From an uncultured Geobacteraceae bacterium (GTDB lineage Bacteria; Desulfobacterota; Desulfuromonadia; Geobacterales; Pseudopelobacteraceae), in NCBI GenBank assembly GCA_903939115.1, contig CAJAFV010000033.1:1-64000 (forward strand): DNA of 64,000 bases, read 5' to 3'. This document shows positions 35,234 to 43,739 of the stretch, in pieces. Each line of letters begins with the position of its first letter. Position 1 is the first letter of the stretch. Made by a program: the position numbers and the translations under genes. The notes beneath the pieces are model-generated. The model saw only the letters and a list, made by a program, of their open reading frames with translations, ran no database searches and was not told the DNA's origin.

Positions 35234-36775
35234 ATGATTGAAATTGCAGAAGCAAATCTACCGTATCCTAGTAAAGATGAAGATGCCTGTCTCGTACGTT
35301 CTGTTGATGGGGCAGAGATGGTCAAACTTCTTGCAGTAGCAGACGGATTATCAATGAGCGGCGGACGCTTAGCAGCACAAACGATAATTCGCATTCTTAA
35401 TCAGGTTGATTCTCTTGATTCAGCGCGATCAATCTTTGAACAAATGTCTCTTCTATTGTCAAACGAACGCGATGACTATCCGGAAAGCGAAACGACAATT
35501 ACCTGTGGGTTGCTAAAATGTGTCCATACGCAGGGGGATGCATACCTTAGATTTGATTTTTTTGCCATCGGTGATTCGCCGATATGGAAGGTTGTTCGTG
35601 CACCAAAGGGAAGTCGATTTCCATTCCAAAGATATCTCGTACATGGGACTCCATATCCATCTGAAACCGCAAAAGTCTATTCAACTGTACGTCTCCCCCA
35701 AAGAGATGTGAATGGTCCTGTTACTTTTGGGACTATCGAAATCTCAAGTAATGAAGTTTTAGTTATTTGCACAGATGGTATTCCTGAAAGGGATGTTTTT
35801 TTTCGTGATCACAATAACCGCTCTGATTTGACATCTAATAAGGCGACTGGTTTGTGTAATTGGATGTTTCAAGATGAACGCTATAACGACGAAGGGATTG
35901 AGGCCGTGTTGAATGATTACTGCCGGAGAGATCTCTTGTATGATGATGCGACAATCATAGTAGCGAGGGTGCACGTTCCCAAAGCGACCATTTCTCTTGA
36001 AGAGGAACTTGACGATTCTGGAAATGAACCATTTAAATATGGACAAATTAATGCGTCAATGCAATTGGAAGAGCCCTGCGTACAAGAATCACAATCTATT
36101 GGAGCCAAGATCTGCAAAACGGATAGTTTTGGTGAAGGCAGTCAATTAGCCCAACCTAAAGAGGTTGTCCCTGAACCACTAAAGAAGGCTGAAAATAATA
36201 AAAATACACCATCTGGCCGTACGCAGTTCATTGCATCAGTCGATGCTGTAGAAAATTCTTCAGGATTCCCTCAAACAGAAAAACTGGACGAGCCCTCTCA
36301 ACCTATGGACGCGATGCTATCGAATGAGTTTTGCATGGATTTAAATGGAGGTAATCCTACACTTAATTGTCATAATGATATATGTACTCTTAATAATTCT
36401 GATTTAGATACCCTTGATCCTCAATTGGCTGATAAATTGCAGAATGAGGATTTAATTGGAAACAACGATAAGTCAATTATTGAAAACTATAATGCCCCCG
36501 ATGATTCTTTGTTAAATGAACAAAACATTGATCAAACAAAGAATGCGGGAGAAGTTGAGTCTCTTGAAGGGTCTGTAGCCTTTCACAATGAACTGACGGA
36601 CACCCCAAATATGGCATCTGAGGCTGATAATCTAGTTGATAATATAAGTGCAGAAGCCGATGTAATTATGGGGGACTCACAACTAGAAAAGATTGACAAC
36701 AATTCTAATGGCAACAAAAAGGCTGATCAGATAGAGAGTAAAGATCTTTGTACGGATAAAAAAATGTGTCAATAA
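35234..36775 (+). CDS. PP2C-type phosphatase with long acidic tail
   Basis: A 513-aa protein. The first 255 residues are a PP2C domain: SKDEDACL, LLAVADGLSMSGG, FAIGDSPIWK, VICTDGIPE and DDATIIVARV. The other 250 residues are an Asn/Asp/Glu-rich, disordered tail with no motif, unusual for PP2C. It completes the vWA/kinase/PP2C triad. A similar trio has been associated with Ter-type stress response systems, but no ter genes are nearby. AAGGAAG precedes ATG. Confidence 0.85.
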   Translation: MIEIAEANLPYPSKDEDACLVRSVDGAEMVKLLAVADGLSMSGGRLAAQTIIRILNQVDSLDSARSIFEQMSLLLSNERDDYPESETTITCGLLKCVHTQGDAYLRFDFFAIGDSPIWKVVRAPKGSRFPFQRYLVHGTPYPSETAKVYSTVRLPQRDVNGPVTFGTIEISSNEVLVICTDGIPERDVFFRDHNNRSDLTSNKATGLCNWMFQDERYNDEGIEAVLNDYCRRDLLYDDATIIVARVHVPKATISLEEELDDSGNEPFKYGQINASMQLEEPCVQESQSIGAKICKTDSFGEGSQLAQPKEVVPEPLKKAENNKNTPSGRTQFIASVDAVENSSGFPQTEKLDEPSQPMDAMLSNEFCMDLNGGNPTLNCHNDICTLNNSDLDTLDPQLADKLQNEDLIGNNDKSIIENYNAPDDSLLNEQNIDQTKNAGEVESLEGSVAFHNELTDTPNMASEADNLVDNISAEADVIMGDSQLEKIDNNSNGNKKADQIESKDLCTDKKMCQ

Positions 36776-37144
36776 ACTTTCTTGTATGGCTGGTACGCAG
36801 GAAAGAGATGAATCTGAGAAGTTTACCGTAAAAAAATAATACTAAAAATATCAGCTAGTTATAATTATGACAGGAAAGCGGATGGTCTGATTTAAAAAAT
36901 AATTGACAGTACATCGGAAGAATTGTTTTTGTCAGTCAAATACATACAAAAATTTAATTAATATGATAATAGTTCTTGACTATGCAATTATTTGTTCTGT
37001 AGTTTTAAATAACCTATAAATTTAAAAGGTACTCCGTGGAAGGGGAGCGCTAATATTGGTTATGTTGCATGATCCAATGCGTATTATTTCATTGTATTCG
37101 ATGCCATTAAATTGTTGTCAGAGATTCCATTTGACCTTCACGGG

Positions 37145-37210
37145 TTACAAAGGTTAAACCCAGGCTCATTAGACTTTCACTGATTTACAAAGGTTATACC
37201 TAGGCTCATT
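37145..37210. repeat. Pair of 26-bp direct repeats
   Basis: 37145-37170 and 37185-37210 share TTACAAAGGTTAWACCYAGG followed by CTCATT (two mismatches), 40 bp apart start to start (about four helical turns). Function unknown; they look like tandem protein-binding sites. Confidence 0.7.
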
Positions 37211-37230
37211 CGATTTGCAGTTAATTTATA

Positions 37231-37273
37231 AAGCCCGTCATTCGTAATACAATACATTACAAATGACGGGCTT
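37231..37273. terminator. Long hairpin, probable bidirectional terminator
   Basis: AAGCCCGTCATT pairs with AATGACGGGCTT (12 bp), then after one mismatch GTAAT pairs with ATTAC around a 7-nt loop. A TTTTT tract occurs at 37281-37285. It is 450 bp downstream of the PP2C stop codon. Confidence 0.6.
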
Positions 37274-37463
37274 CTCGTCGTTTTTAACCTAATACATAAA
37301 TCTAATCTACTAAAATCGTCTATTAATCCTGTGTGCAGCGCTTAACACCTCAATTGCATTGACAAAATTTATTAACACCATACGTTGTTTAATCGAAAGG
37401 TACTCCAAACTACTCAAGGCTGACTGCTAGATTATTAATTTGATAAAGTGATGATGCAGCCGG

Positions 37464-37607
37464 ATGGACCGCAATTACCTGAAGAGTGAAGAAGGAGATA
37501 AAATCACTGTCATCCTGGATGGTCGCGATCTCAATATCAGAAAGTTACTCCGAGTGATACTTTTGTGGCTTTTTAAAGAGAGATTCAGGGACATCATATC
37601 TGGATGA
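37464..37607 (+). pseudogene. IS5-type transposase C-terminal remnant
   Basis: The 47-residue frame MDRNYLKSEEGDKITVILDG (first 20 residues) continues with LNIRKLLRVILL, matching the end of IS5-group transposases (xMDRNxLKGxxGD...NxRKLLR). No catalytic part is present. Confidence 0.7.
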
Positions 37608-37696
37608 ATAAACTTGAGTCAGCTATGGGAACAAACTTACAACTCGTATGAAGTAAGTTTTAGACTTTTTCAGTATTAACTTAGATATGTTAAAAA

Positions 37697-37711
37697 GCTG
37701 CAAATATGCAG
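37697..37711. promoter_or_regulatory. Upstream activator site for the biosynthetic cluster
   Basis: GCTGCAAATATGCAG has core TGCA-AATA-TGCA, about 90 bp upstream of the sigma-54-like element at 37793. Confidence 0.72.
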
Positions 37712-37792
37712 TCAATCAATAATGCATATGTATAGTAACTTTAGGTAGGCAATAACATGCCGATTTTATTTAATATTATTTGCGCTAACTGT

Positions 37793-37808
37793 TGGCATGA
37801 ATCCTGAT
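37793..37808 (+). promoter_or_regulatory. Sigma-54-like promoter upstream of the biosynthetic cluster
   Basis: TGGCATGAATCCTGAT keeps GG-N10-G spacing with GA at -12, and closely resembles the element at 46273. The first gene starts 385 bp downstream, giving a long leader. Confidence 0.5.
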
Positions 37809-37822
37809 GAATTACTTTATGT

Positions 37823-37846
37823 AATCCCCGACTCTGCCGGGGGATT
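37823..37846 (+). other. Stem-loop in the long leader
   Basis: AATCCCC pairs with GGGGATT around a 10-nt loop, right after the predicted transcription start. There is no T-run, so it could be a 5' stabilising or regulatory hairpin rather than a terminator, or part of a small RNA. Confidence 0.5.
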
Positions 37847-38192
37847 CTTACTACAGAACATAACTGTTGCATACAACTTCAGATTGAGTTTTTGGTCAAA
37901 AATTATGTTAAATATCTGGTTTTATAATGTTTCTCAGCTATAATGCATTCTCCGAAGGATCTTATGAGTAACTTCATCGTAACTTATTGAAATAGCACAA
38001 ACGGTATATTGAAGTTACTCCATAAAAAATCACCTTCGAAGAGGGCGTATGTCGCAAATAGGTATTTAGAATTGTAAAGAACGTCATCAAATAGTGCGCT
38101 ATTGATGAGCATATATTACGAGTATTTAAAGTTTCTTTGTCTGAATAAATATGTTGTTTTTGTCTTAACTAGGAGCGTAGGGTGGATTTTAT

Positions 38193-39758
38193 ATGAAAGT
38201 GACGCTGGTCAACCCACCAACATTATATCGATGGTCGCATCCTGCAACAGATGCCGGCAGTGCTTGCTGTCAACCGTACTTTGCTAAACTTTTGTCTCAT
38301 GACAACAAGAAGATAGGCGGGAGGTCAACTCTGCCAGGTGAACACCTTGGACTGCAATCGATCACTGCATGCCTGCGGAAAAGTGGGCATGAGGTCCGAA
38401 TCGTTGATGCATGCATAGAGTTTCATTCATCACTAAATGCAACGTTAAATCTCGTTCTTCAGGAACACTCAGACATAATCGGAATCTCAGGACCTGCGGA
38501 TGTTTACGGAGAAGTAGTCTGGCTTGCACGCAATTTGCGACGACGTGGTTTTGGAGGATGGATAGTAATCGGGCATGACCATGCAACGCTAAATGATGTT
38601 CAGATTCTTGAACATGAAACATCAATTGATGGCGTGCTCCGCGGAGAGGCTGAAGGTTCAATGATTGCATTGGTAGATGCTATCGGCTCTGGTATTGGTG
38701 TCAATAGTGTTCCAAGGCTTACTTGGCGGGGACCCATCGGTATCGTCCGTAACAGATCAGGCGAGGCTATAAACCTTAACGATCTGCCTTTCCCTTCTCG
38801 CGATAATACCAATCGCGTTCTTGGACATGGCATGTCATCATCTATATTCACTAAACGTGGGTGTCCCTACAGCTGCTCTTTCTGCACGACTGGACAGATT
38901 TGTGATGCTGTTGGAAATAAACACGCAGATCGATGGAGGGCAAAGTCTCCGATATTTGCTGCAGAGGAGTTTTTGGGGCTAGTTGAGCAGTTCTCGCTTA
39001 AGCACCTAACAATTGTTGATGATGTTTTTGTCGCACGTGACGCGGCAAGCCGGGCGTGGGCAGGTACGTTTGCACAGCACCTAATCGACAATGGAAACAC
39101 TGCTTCGTTCATGATTGACTGTCGAGTTGACTCGATTGAGCGTGACCTTTTTGGTCTGCTTCACCGGGCCGGGCTTCGGCGTGTGTTTGTTGGAGTTGAG
39201 AGTGCTTCTAAAGTGGCTCTCGGCTCATACCAAAAATCATATGAATCTAATTCAATCGACTCAGCGTTTGAGTTGTTAGATGGACTTGCTATTGATTTCA
39301 TACTCGGTTTCATCTACTTTAGCCCTTTTGAAAACATTGATGGGCTTAAGCATAGCGCAAGATTTTTGCGTACCATTAACTCTGACGATTTCAGCCTTCA
39401 TCTCCAGCATATGAGGGTGTATTCAGGAACTAAACTAGAAAAACATCTTCGTAAAGCTGGGCTGCTAGAAGGTGAGTTCCCGTTTTTTCAAGCTCGTTTC
39501 TCTGACAGGAGAGTTAAGCATGTTGCAGAACTCGTCCGTGCATTGGGCCGACGAGTGTACGAGCTAATAGCCGACTTTGAGCCTCTTGATCCGTGTGTCT
39601 CGCGCAAGCTCTTTGCTCTATTTAACGACCATGTTGTGGAGTTACTTGAGGCAAAAGATGGTTCAGATTTAGTCGACGCTTGGCTAGTTGACGCAAGTGA
39701 AAAAATGGGTACTTGGCTGTTGACAACAATTGACAGGTGCGAGATGCAATGCAGTTGA
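38193..39758 (+). CDS. B12-binding-domain radical SAM protein
   Basis: A 521-aa class B radical SAM enzyme. The N-terminal cobalamin-binding-like domain shows TLVNPPTLYRW, DIIGISGPADVYG and WIVIGHDHATLND. The 4Fe-4S site is CPYSCSFC near 227-234. Expected chemistry is methylation or ring/radical rearrangement of a sugar or small molecule. It is the first of seven genes in one direction with overlaps or tiny gaps, so the cluster is an operon. The ribosome site is a weak AGGGTGG. A second member of this family is at 19007-20539, but the two are not close copies. Confidence 0.9.
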   Translation: MKVTLVNPPTLYRWSHPATDAGSACCQPYFAKLLSHDNKKIGGRSTLPGEHLGLQSITACLRKSGHEVRIVDACIEFHSSLNATLNLVLQEHSDIIGISGPADVYGEVVWLARNLRRRGFGGWIVIGHDHATLNDVQILEHETSIDGVLRGEAEGSMIALVDAIGSGIGVNSVPRLTWRGPIGIVRNRSGEAINLNDLPFPSRDNTNRVLGHGMSSSIFTKRGCPYSCSFCTTGQICDAVGNKHADRWRAKSPIFAAEEFLGLVEQFSLKHLTIVDDVFVARDAASRAWAGTFAQHLIDNGNTASFMIDCRVDSIERDLFGLLHRAGLRRVFVGVESASKVALGSYQKSYESNSIDSAFELLDGLAIDFILGFIYFSPFENIDGLKHSARFLRTINSDDFSLHLQHMRVYSGTKLEKHLRKAGLLEGEFPFFQARFSDRRVKHVAELVRALGRRVYELIADFEPLDPCVSRKLFALFNDHVVELLEAKDGSDLVDAWLVDASEKMGTWLLTTIDRCEMQCS

Positions 39759-40621
39759 TACGTATATTAACAAACGACAGTGGGGCGAGCAAGCTCGTAT
39801 GGGACGCCGGAGACGGACGTAGCTTTGAAGCGTCCGCATTTGTTTCTAGATCTCATGATGCAAGTAGCCATTCTGCAGGTGGAGTTGTCTGTATCTCGTC
39901 ACAAGTGGGATGCAACGTTGGATGCCGATTCTGTGCAAATTGGAGATTGAGTAAAGCTCGAAATCTCACACATAACGAATTGGTAGAACAAGCCATTGTA
40001 GCACGCACCCATCTTCCCACTCTTGAACAAGTAAGCGTAACCTACTCTGGAATGGGGGAACCGCTACATAACATAAGGGCAATAGTTTCGGCATCTAACG
40101 AGCTGTGTGAATCCCACGGTTTTGCGTATGCTTCACTGTCAACTGTCGGCATTCCCAATGGAATCAGAAAGTTGGCAGAGATCCGACCGTCAACACATCT
40201 ATTTCTTTCCTTGCATTCAACGGAAGACTCTGTACGTAGGGAACTGATTCCATCGAAGTTTTGCTTCCCTATTAAAGAAGTGCTGTTAGAGGCAAAGGTG
40301 TACGCATCTATAACTAATCGAAAAGTTAAGGTGAGCTATTTGCTACTCCCTGGCGTAAACGATACATCTCGCAACGCAACGCAACTCGCTGAGCTCTTGG
40401 ATAGCAAATTTTTCTGCGTTCAGGTTTTGCTTTGGAACAAAATTGAGGGTATGGATTTTAAGCGCTCGTCAAGACAGGAAGCTGACTGTTTCGTAGCCCG
40501 TCTTGTTGAACTCGGAATGCCTGCATTCGTCATGGAAAGTAGTGGACAAGACATTGGTGGTGGTTGTGGACAGCTTGCTGATTCATTCTCTGCGATCTCT
40601 CCAAGGACGACGTCAAAGTGA
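39749..40621 (+). CDS. RlmN/Cfr-like radical SAM enzyme, short form
   Basis: About 290 aa (a GTG start at 39737 is also possible). RlmN/Cfr motifs are present: CNVGCRFC (4Fe-4S), SGMGEPL, LSTVGIP, and near the C-terminus GQDIGGGCGQLAD, aligning with the methyl-carrier Cys of RlmN (ACGQL). Both special cysteines are therefore kept. It lacks most of the N-terminal accessory domain, as RlmN is about 380 aa and Cfr about 350. It could methylate rRNA A2503-like sites (self-protection) or a pathway intermediate. Its GTGA overlap couples it to the formyltransferase gene. Confidence 0.85.
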   Translation: MQLIRILTNDSGASKLVWDAGDGRSFEASAFVSRSHDASSHSAGGVVCISSQVGCNVGCRFCANWRLSKARNLTHNELVEQAIVARTHLPTLEQVSVTYSGMGEPLHNIRAIVSASNELCESHGFAYASLSTVGIPNGIRKLAEIRPSTHLFLSLHSTEDSVRRELIPSKFCFPIKEVLLEAKVYASITNRKVKVSYLLLPGVNDTSRNATQLAELLDSKFFCVQVLLWNKIEGMDFKRSSRQEADCFVARLVELGMPAFVMESSGQDIGGGCGQLADSFSAISPRTTSK

Positions 40622-41472
40622 ACTTTATTTTTGTTGGGCAAAATGAAATTGGAGGATCTGCATTATCTGTTCTAATCGATAAAGGGCGAGTTCCGAGCCT
40701 TATCGTAACGAGAGTAGATAAAAATCATGATAATGCTGTTATTCAGTCAGTGACAAGAAGAGGCTTAGAGGCACGTATAATTAAGACATCTACGGTGATT
40801 TCGACACAAATATTTTCAGCGTTCAAAAATGCTCACCCTAAAGTGGCTTTCTGCTGTGGATGGTCAGAGCGTCTGACAGACATTGTACTTTCCATACCGG
40901 AGTTTGGATGGGTGAATCTTCATCCCTCGATGCTACCAGCCTGGAAGGGCTCGAATCCAATTGGCTGGCAACTTGCCACGGGGGCAAGGCAAATTGGATG
41001 TTCAGCGCATGTGATGACCTCAAAGTTAGATGACGGTCCTCTACTTGAGTCAAAATTTATCGATGTCTCACCAGAGTTGGATGGATTGAAAGCAAGGCGG
41101 CTTGCTGGGTCAGCACTAGGAGATCTCGCATGCGCTGTTCTTAGCTCTATCGAACGAGACGATGTAATAAAGGGAACGCTCCAGGATGAACATTGCGAAA
41201 CGAAGTGCCCACCAATCGGAGTACATCCTCTGCTGGAAACCGCCGTGATGAGTTGCGATCAGGTAGTTCGGATAATCCGTGCATTTGAGCCTTTCCCGGG
41301 CGTGGCAATTCATGGACTACCAACGATCGTTCGAACAATTTCTGTGGAAATAACTTCACCGCTACTATCTTACGACACACCAGGTATGGTTCAGTGGGAA
41401 TCTATTGAAGAATCGATTGCAAAAATTTGTTGTAGAGATGGATGGGTGAGCGTGAAATGCCGAGTCCTTTGA
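40618..41472 (+). CDS. Formyltransferase-family protein
   Basis: A 284-aa protein with a GTG start overlapping the previous stop. The 10-formyl-THF formyltransferase core is seen in FGWVNLHPSMLPAWKGSNPI (catalytic Asn/His region) and LDDGP (catalytic Asp). Members formylate Met-tRNA, glycinamide ribotide or amino sugars. The length and cluster context (glycosyltransferase, WbqC, deacetylase) favour an amino-sugar or amino-acid N-formyltransferase. The C-terminal 80 residues are not assigned. Confidence 0.85.
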   Translation: MNFIFVGQNEIGGSALSVLIDKGRVPSLIVTRVDKNHDNAVIQSVTRRGLEARIIKTSTVISTQIFSAFKNAHPKVAFCCGWSERLTDIVLSIPEFGWVNLHPSMLPAWKGSNPIGWQLATGARQIGCSAHVMTSKLDDGPLLESKFIDVSPELDGLKARRLAGSALGDLACAVLSSIERDDVIKGTLQDEHCETKCPPIGVHPLLETAVMSCDQVVRIIRAFEPFPGVAIHGLPTIVRTISVEITSPLLSYDTPGMVQWESIEESIAKICCRDGWVSVKCRVL

Positions 41473-42245
41473 TATCACACAACATTGCTTCGCTGATATA
41501 TAGACCGGCAGCTGTATGGCCCCACCCTGTCATATTGTACTTCCATCATGTTGGACGAGCCGGAACTCATTACACCTCCATTTCGCTCGAAGAATTCCAA
41601 AAGGCATTGGACGTTTGCGAGTCAATGGGACGACTAGCAACGCCACAGTGCCCTCAATCCTCTTGCAAATCACTTCGTCTTCCTATTTTGATCTCTTTCG
41701 ATGACGGATACGCCGAGACATTCGATTCGGTGTTGCCAATACTACAAGACCGAGGTGTCAGAGCAGTTTTCTTTATCAACACTGCAGTAATTGGTAGTGC
41801 ATCTTTTGTCCCTAGCCTTGGTCGTCAAATGCGTTACGTTAATTGGGATGTAATTAAAGAGGCAAAATCTGCCGGCCATGAGATCGGATCGCACGGACAC
41901 TACCATAGAAACTGGTTTGATCTAACGCCCGCTGAAGTGCAAAAGGAAGCGACAACAAGTCTGTTAAGCATCTCAAAAAATTTGGGGGCACCCGCTTGGG
42001 GTTTGGCGTATCCTTATGGTCGACCTCCAACCAAAATGCCACACGAAATGAAAGGATTGAATGCCTTTGGAACTATACGCGAAACGGCTGCACACTGGTG
42101 CTGCGCCAAAACTCGGATACGACGAGTGTTCTTGCCTGCACGTGAATCTGACTGTTGGTTTAAGCTCATCAGCGAATGGCATCGCGGGTGGCTGCACGGA
42201 GCCTGTGCTATCTGTTGTGATACCAACGATCGGTCGCCCCAGTGA
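41457..42245 (+). CDS. Polysaccharide deacetylase-family protein (NodB type)
   Basis: A 262-aa protein with NodB motifs: SFDDGYAET (motif 1, catalytic Asp-Asp), SHGHYH (metal His pair, H-x3-H) and AYPYGR (motif 3). These enzymes remove N- or O-acetyl groups from amino sugars. ATG 41457 follows GGTGAG and overlaps the formyltransferase end by 16 bp. Deacetylation then formylation would be a logical pair of steps on the same amine (inference). Confidence 0.88.
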   Translation: MPSPLISHNIASLIYRPAAVWPHPVILYFHHVGRAGTHYTSISLEEFQKALDVCESMGRLATPQCPQSSCKSLRLPILISFDDGYAETFDSVLPILQDRGVRAVFFINTAVIGSASFVPSLGRQMRYVNWDVIKEAKSAGHEIGSHGHYHRNWFDLTPAEVQKEATTSLLSISKNLGAPAWGLAYPYGRPPTKMPHEMKGLNAFGTIRETAAHWCCAKTRIRRVFLPARESDCWFKLISEWHRGWLHGACAICCDTNDRSPQ

Positions 42246-42990
42246 ACTATTTAAATGCATTACTGAACTATATTCCTCTGCATCGCATTTAATTCATGAG
42301 GTCATCGTTGTTCTTGATGGAGTAGATCAACATGATTTAGATCCGGGAACTCCGATGGATGTTCGCTTTGTTCGAGTTGAAAAGGCAGGAGCAGCAAGTG
42401 CTAGAAATACTGGTGCGCTTATTGCGTCTGGTAAATACTTAGCATTTATGGATGATGACATTGTGATCGGACCGAGGTGGGCCGCATCTGTAGCGGCTGC
42501 CGTCTCATCAAACTTGTCCATTTTTACCGGCCCCGTATTACCCTTGGATTCTACGGTCATTAGTCGTGCACGCGACGTTCGTTACCGAAGAAGATACCAC
42601 GGACTATCGTGTCGGAGTCCTGTATCCTTTTTTGCAGGTGGCAACGGTATTGTCAATAGGGAGCTCTTTTTGTCGCTTGGTGGTTTTCCATTGAGTAATG
42701 TGGGTTCTGATAACTTGCTGGTGAGAGACCTTATCAACTCAGCTGATTCATGTAAATTCTGCTGGGGGATGGCGGTTTATCACCGAAACGATCGTGGTAT
42801 TCTTACAGCGATTCGCGCTGCATGGCGTTCCGGTCGATCCGATGCTAAAGTTGGGCAACGACTAGAACGTCCTGCGCTCAACGCACCATTCGCGATGTTC
42901 GAAATAGGACCAGCAATTATTAATATTGTACTATATGGTTGTAAAACAACTGGTTGGGTAATTGAGGGTTTTGTCAAAGTGCGGCAATGA
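42205..42990 (+). CDS. Family 2 glycosyltransferase
   Basis: About 261 aa. GT2 features: LSVVIPTIGRPSEL right after the start, nucleotide-binding EVIVVLDG, ASARNTG and the DxD-type motif FMDDDI, then FFAGGNGIVNRELF for the acceptor side. I prefer the GTG at 42205 (GGAG upstream), since this places the conserved IPT motif at the N-terminus; it overlaps the deacetylase gene by 41 bp. A C-terminal hydrophobic stretch suggests membrane association. Confidence 0.85.
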   Translation: MLSVVIPTIGRPSELFKCITELYSSASHLIHEVIVVLDGVDQHDLDPGTPMDVRFVRVEKAGAASARNTGALIASGKYLAFMDDDIVIGPRWAASVAAAVSSNLSIFTGPVLPLDSTVISRARDVRYRRRYHGLSCRSPVSFFAGGNGIVNRELFLSLGGFPLSNVGSDNLLVRDLINSADSCKFCWGMAVYHRNDRGILTAIRAAWRSGRSDAKVGQRLERPALNAPFAMFEIGPAIINIVLYGCKTTGWVIEGFVKVRQ

Positions 42991-43010
42991 GGGAGGGAGA
43001 GGACTCCATA

Positions 43011-43739
43011 ATGATTGACCGACGTGCTATCTCAATAAATCAGCCTTCGTTATTTCCATGGATTGGAGAGTTCGAGAAGTTAGCATCCGTGTCCCAATCA
43101 ATAAGCCTTGATTCTGTCAAATACCAAAAATCCGGTTTCCTTACAAGATGTCGTCTGGTTGTAGATGGTCGAGCCCATTGGCTCACAATTCCCACTAACT
43201 CGGTTACACGCCACGGAGTAATAAGCGAAGTCGAACTTCTGAGTAGTACATTATGGCATAACAAAACTATCAGCAGCCTTAAATACTGGTATAGGAAAGC
43301 ACCATTCGCAACGGACATGATAGATGTGTTTGCCGAGTGTACTCGAAGAGTATCAACTTGTGCTGTCGACCTTGCCGAAGAGTCACTAACGCAGGTTTAC
43401 TCTTATCTCGGACTACCATTCGTTACTCGAATACGAAGTTCTAACTTTGCCGTCACTAGTACAGGCTCGCACCTTGTTCGTGATTTTGTCATAGCTACAC
43501 ATTCAAATCATTATGTTTTCGGGCCTGGTTCAAAAGGAATTGGCTCTCATTACCTCAATAGGTCATTGTTTCAACAATCAGGGATAACGCTTGAGGTTAT
43601 GGACTACGAAGATGCCCATTATGATCAGGGAGGTGGCCCATTTGTTCGCAGATGCTCCGTGCTTGATGCTATTGCATGGCACGGGATGAGGACCGCTGAA
43701 CTCATTGTTTCAAAACCGCACGTATTGGAAGGACATTGA
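43011..43739 (+). CDS. WbqC-family protein
   Basis: A 242-aa protein matching the WbqC family: ISINQPSLFPWIGEFEKLA at the N-terminus, LDSVKYQKSGFLTR, and GSHYLNRSLFQQSGI. WbqC-like proteins occur in O-antigen and sugar-nucleotide clusters and may act in amide- or amine-forming steps; the mechanism is not settled. GAGAGGA precedes ATG 43011. The stop overlaps the carbamoyltransferase start (TGATG). Confidence 0.88.
   Translation: MIDRRAISINQPSLFPWIGEFEKLASVSQSISLDSVKYQKSGFLTRCRLVVDGRAHWLTIPTNSVTRHGVISEVELLSSTLWHNKTISSLKYWYRKAPFATDMIDVFAECTRRVSTCAVDLAEESLTQVYSYLGLPFVTRIRSSNFAVTSTGSHLVRDFVIATHSNHYVFGPGSKGIGSHYLNRSLFQQSGITLEVMDYEDAHYDQGGGPFVRRCSVLDAIAWHGMRTAELIVSKPHVLEGH

Larger units (their letters stand above)
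36776..38192. other. 1.4-kb gene-poor region with repeats and control sites
   Basis: No intact gene. It holds two 26-bp direct repeats (37145, 37185), a strong hairpin (37231-37273), an IS5-type transposase tail (37464-37607), an activator site (37697), a sigma-54-like promoter (37793) and a second hairpin (37823-37846). The word GAAAGKTACTCC (some copies slightly varied) occurs four times, at about 37024, 37395, 37540 and 38011. Confidence 0.6.

Noticed and set aside
37145-37210. Direct repeats as a two-unit CRISPR array
   Set aside because: Repeats are imperfect, the 14-bp spacer is too short, and no cas genes are present.
38102-38287. Open frame of 61 residues in front of the first radical SAM gene, considered as a precursor peptide
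   Set aside because: No ribosome site, overlaps the radical SAM start, and no other peptide-maturation gene supports a RiPP.
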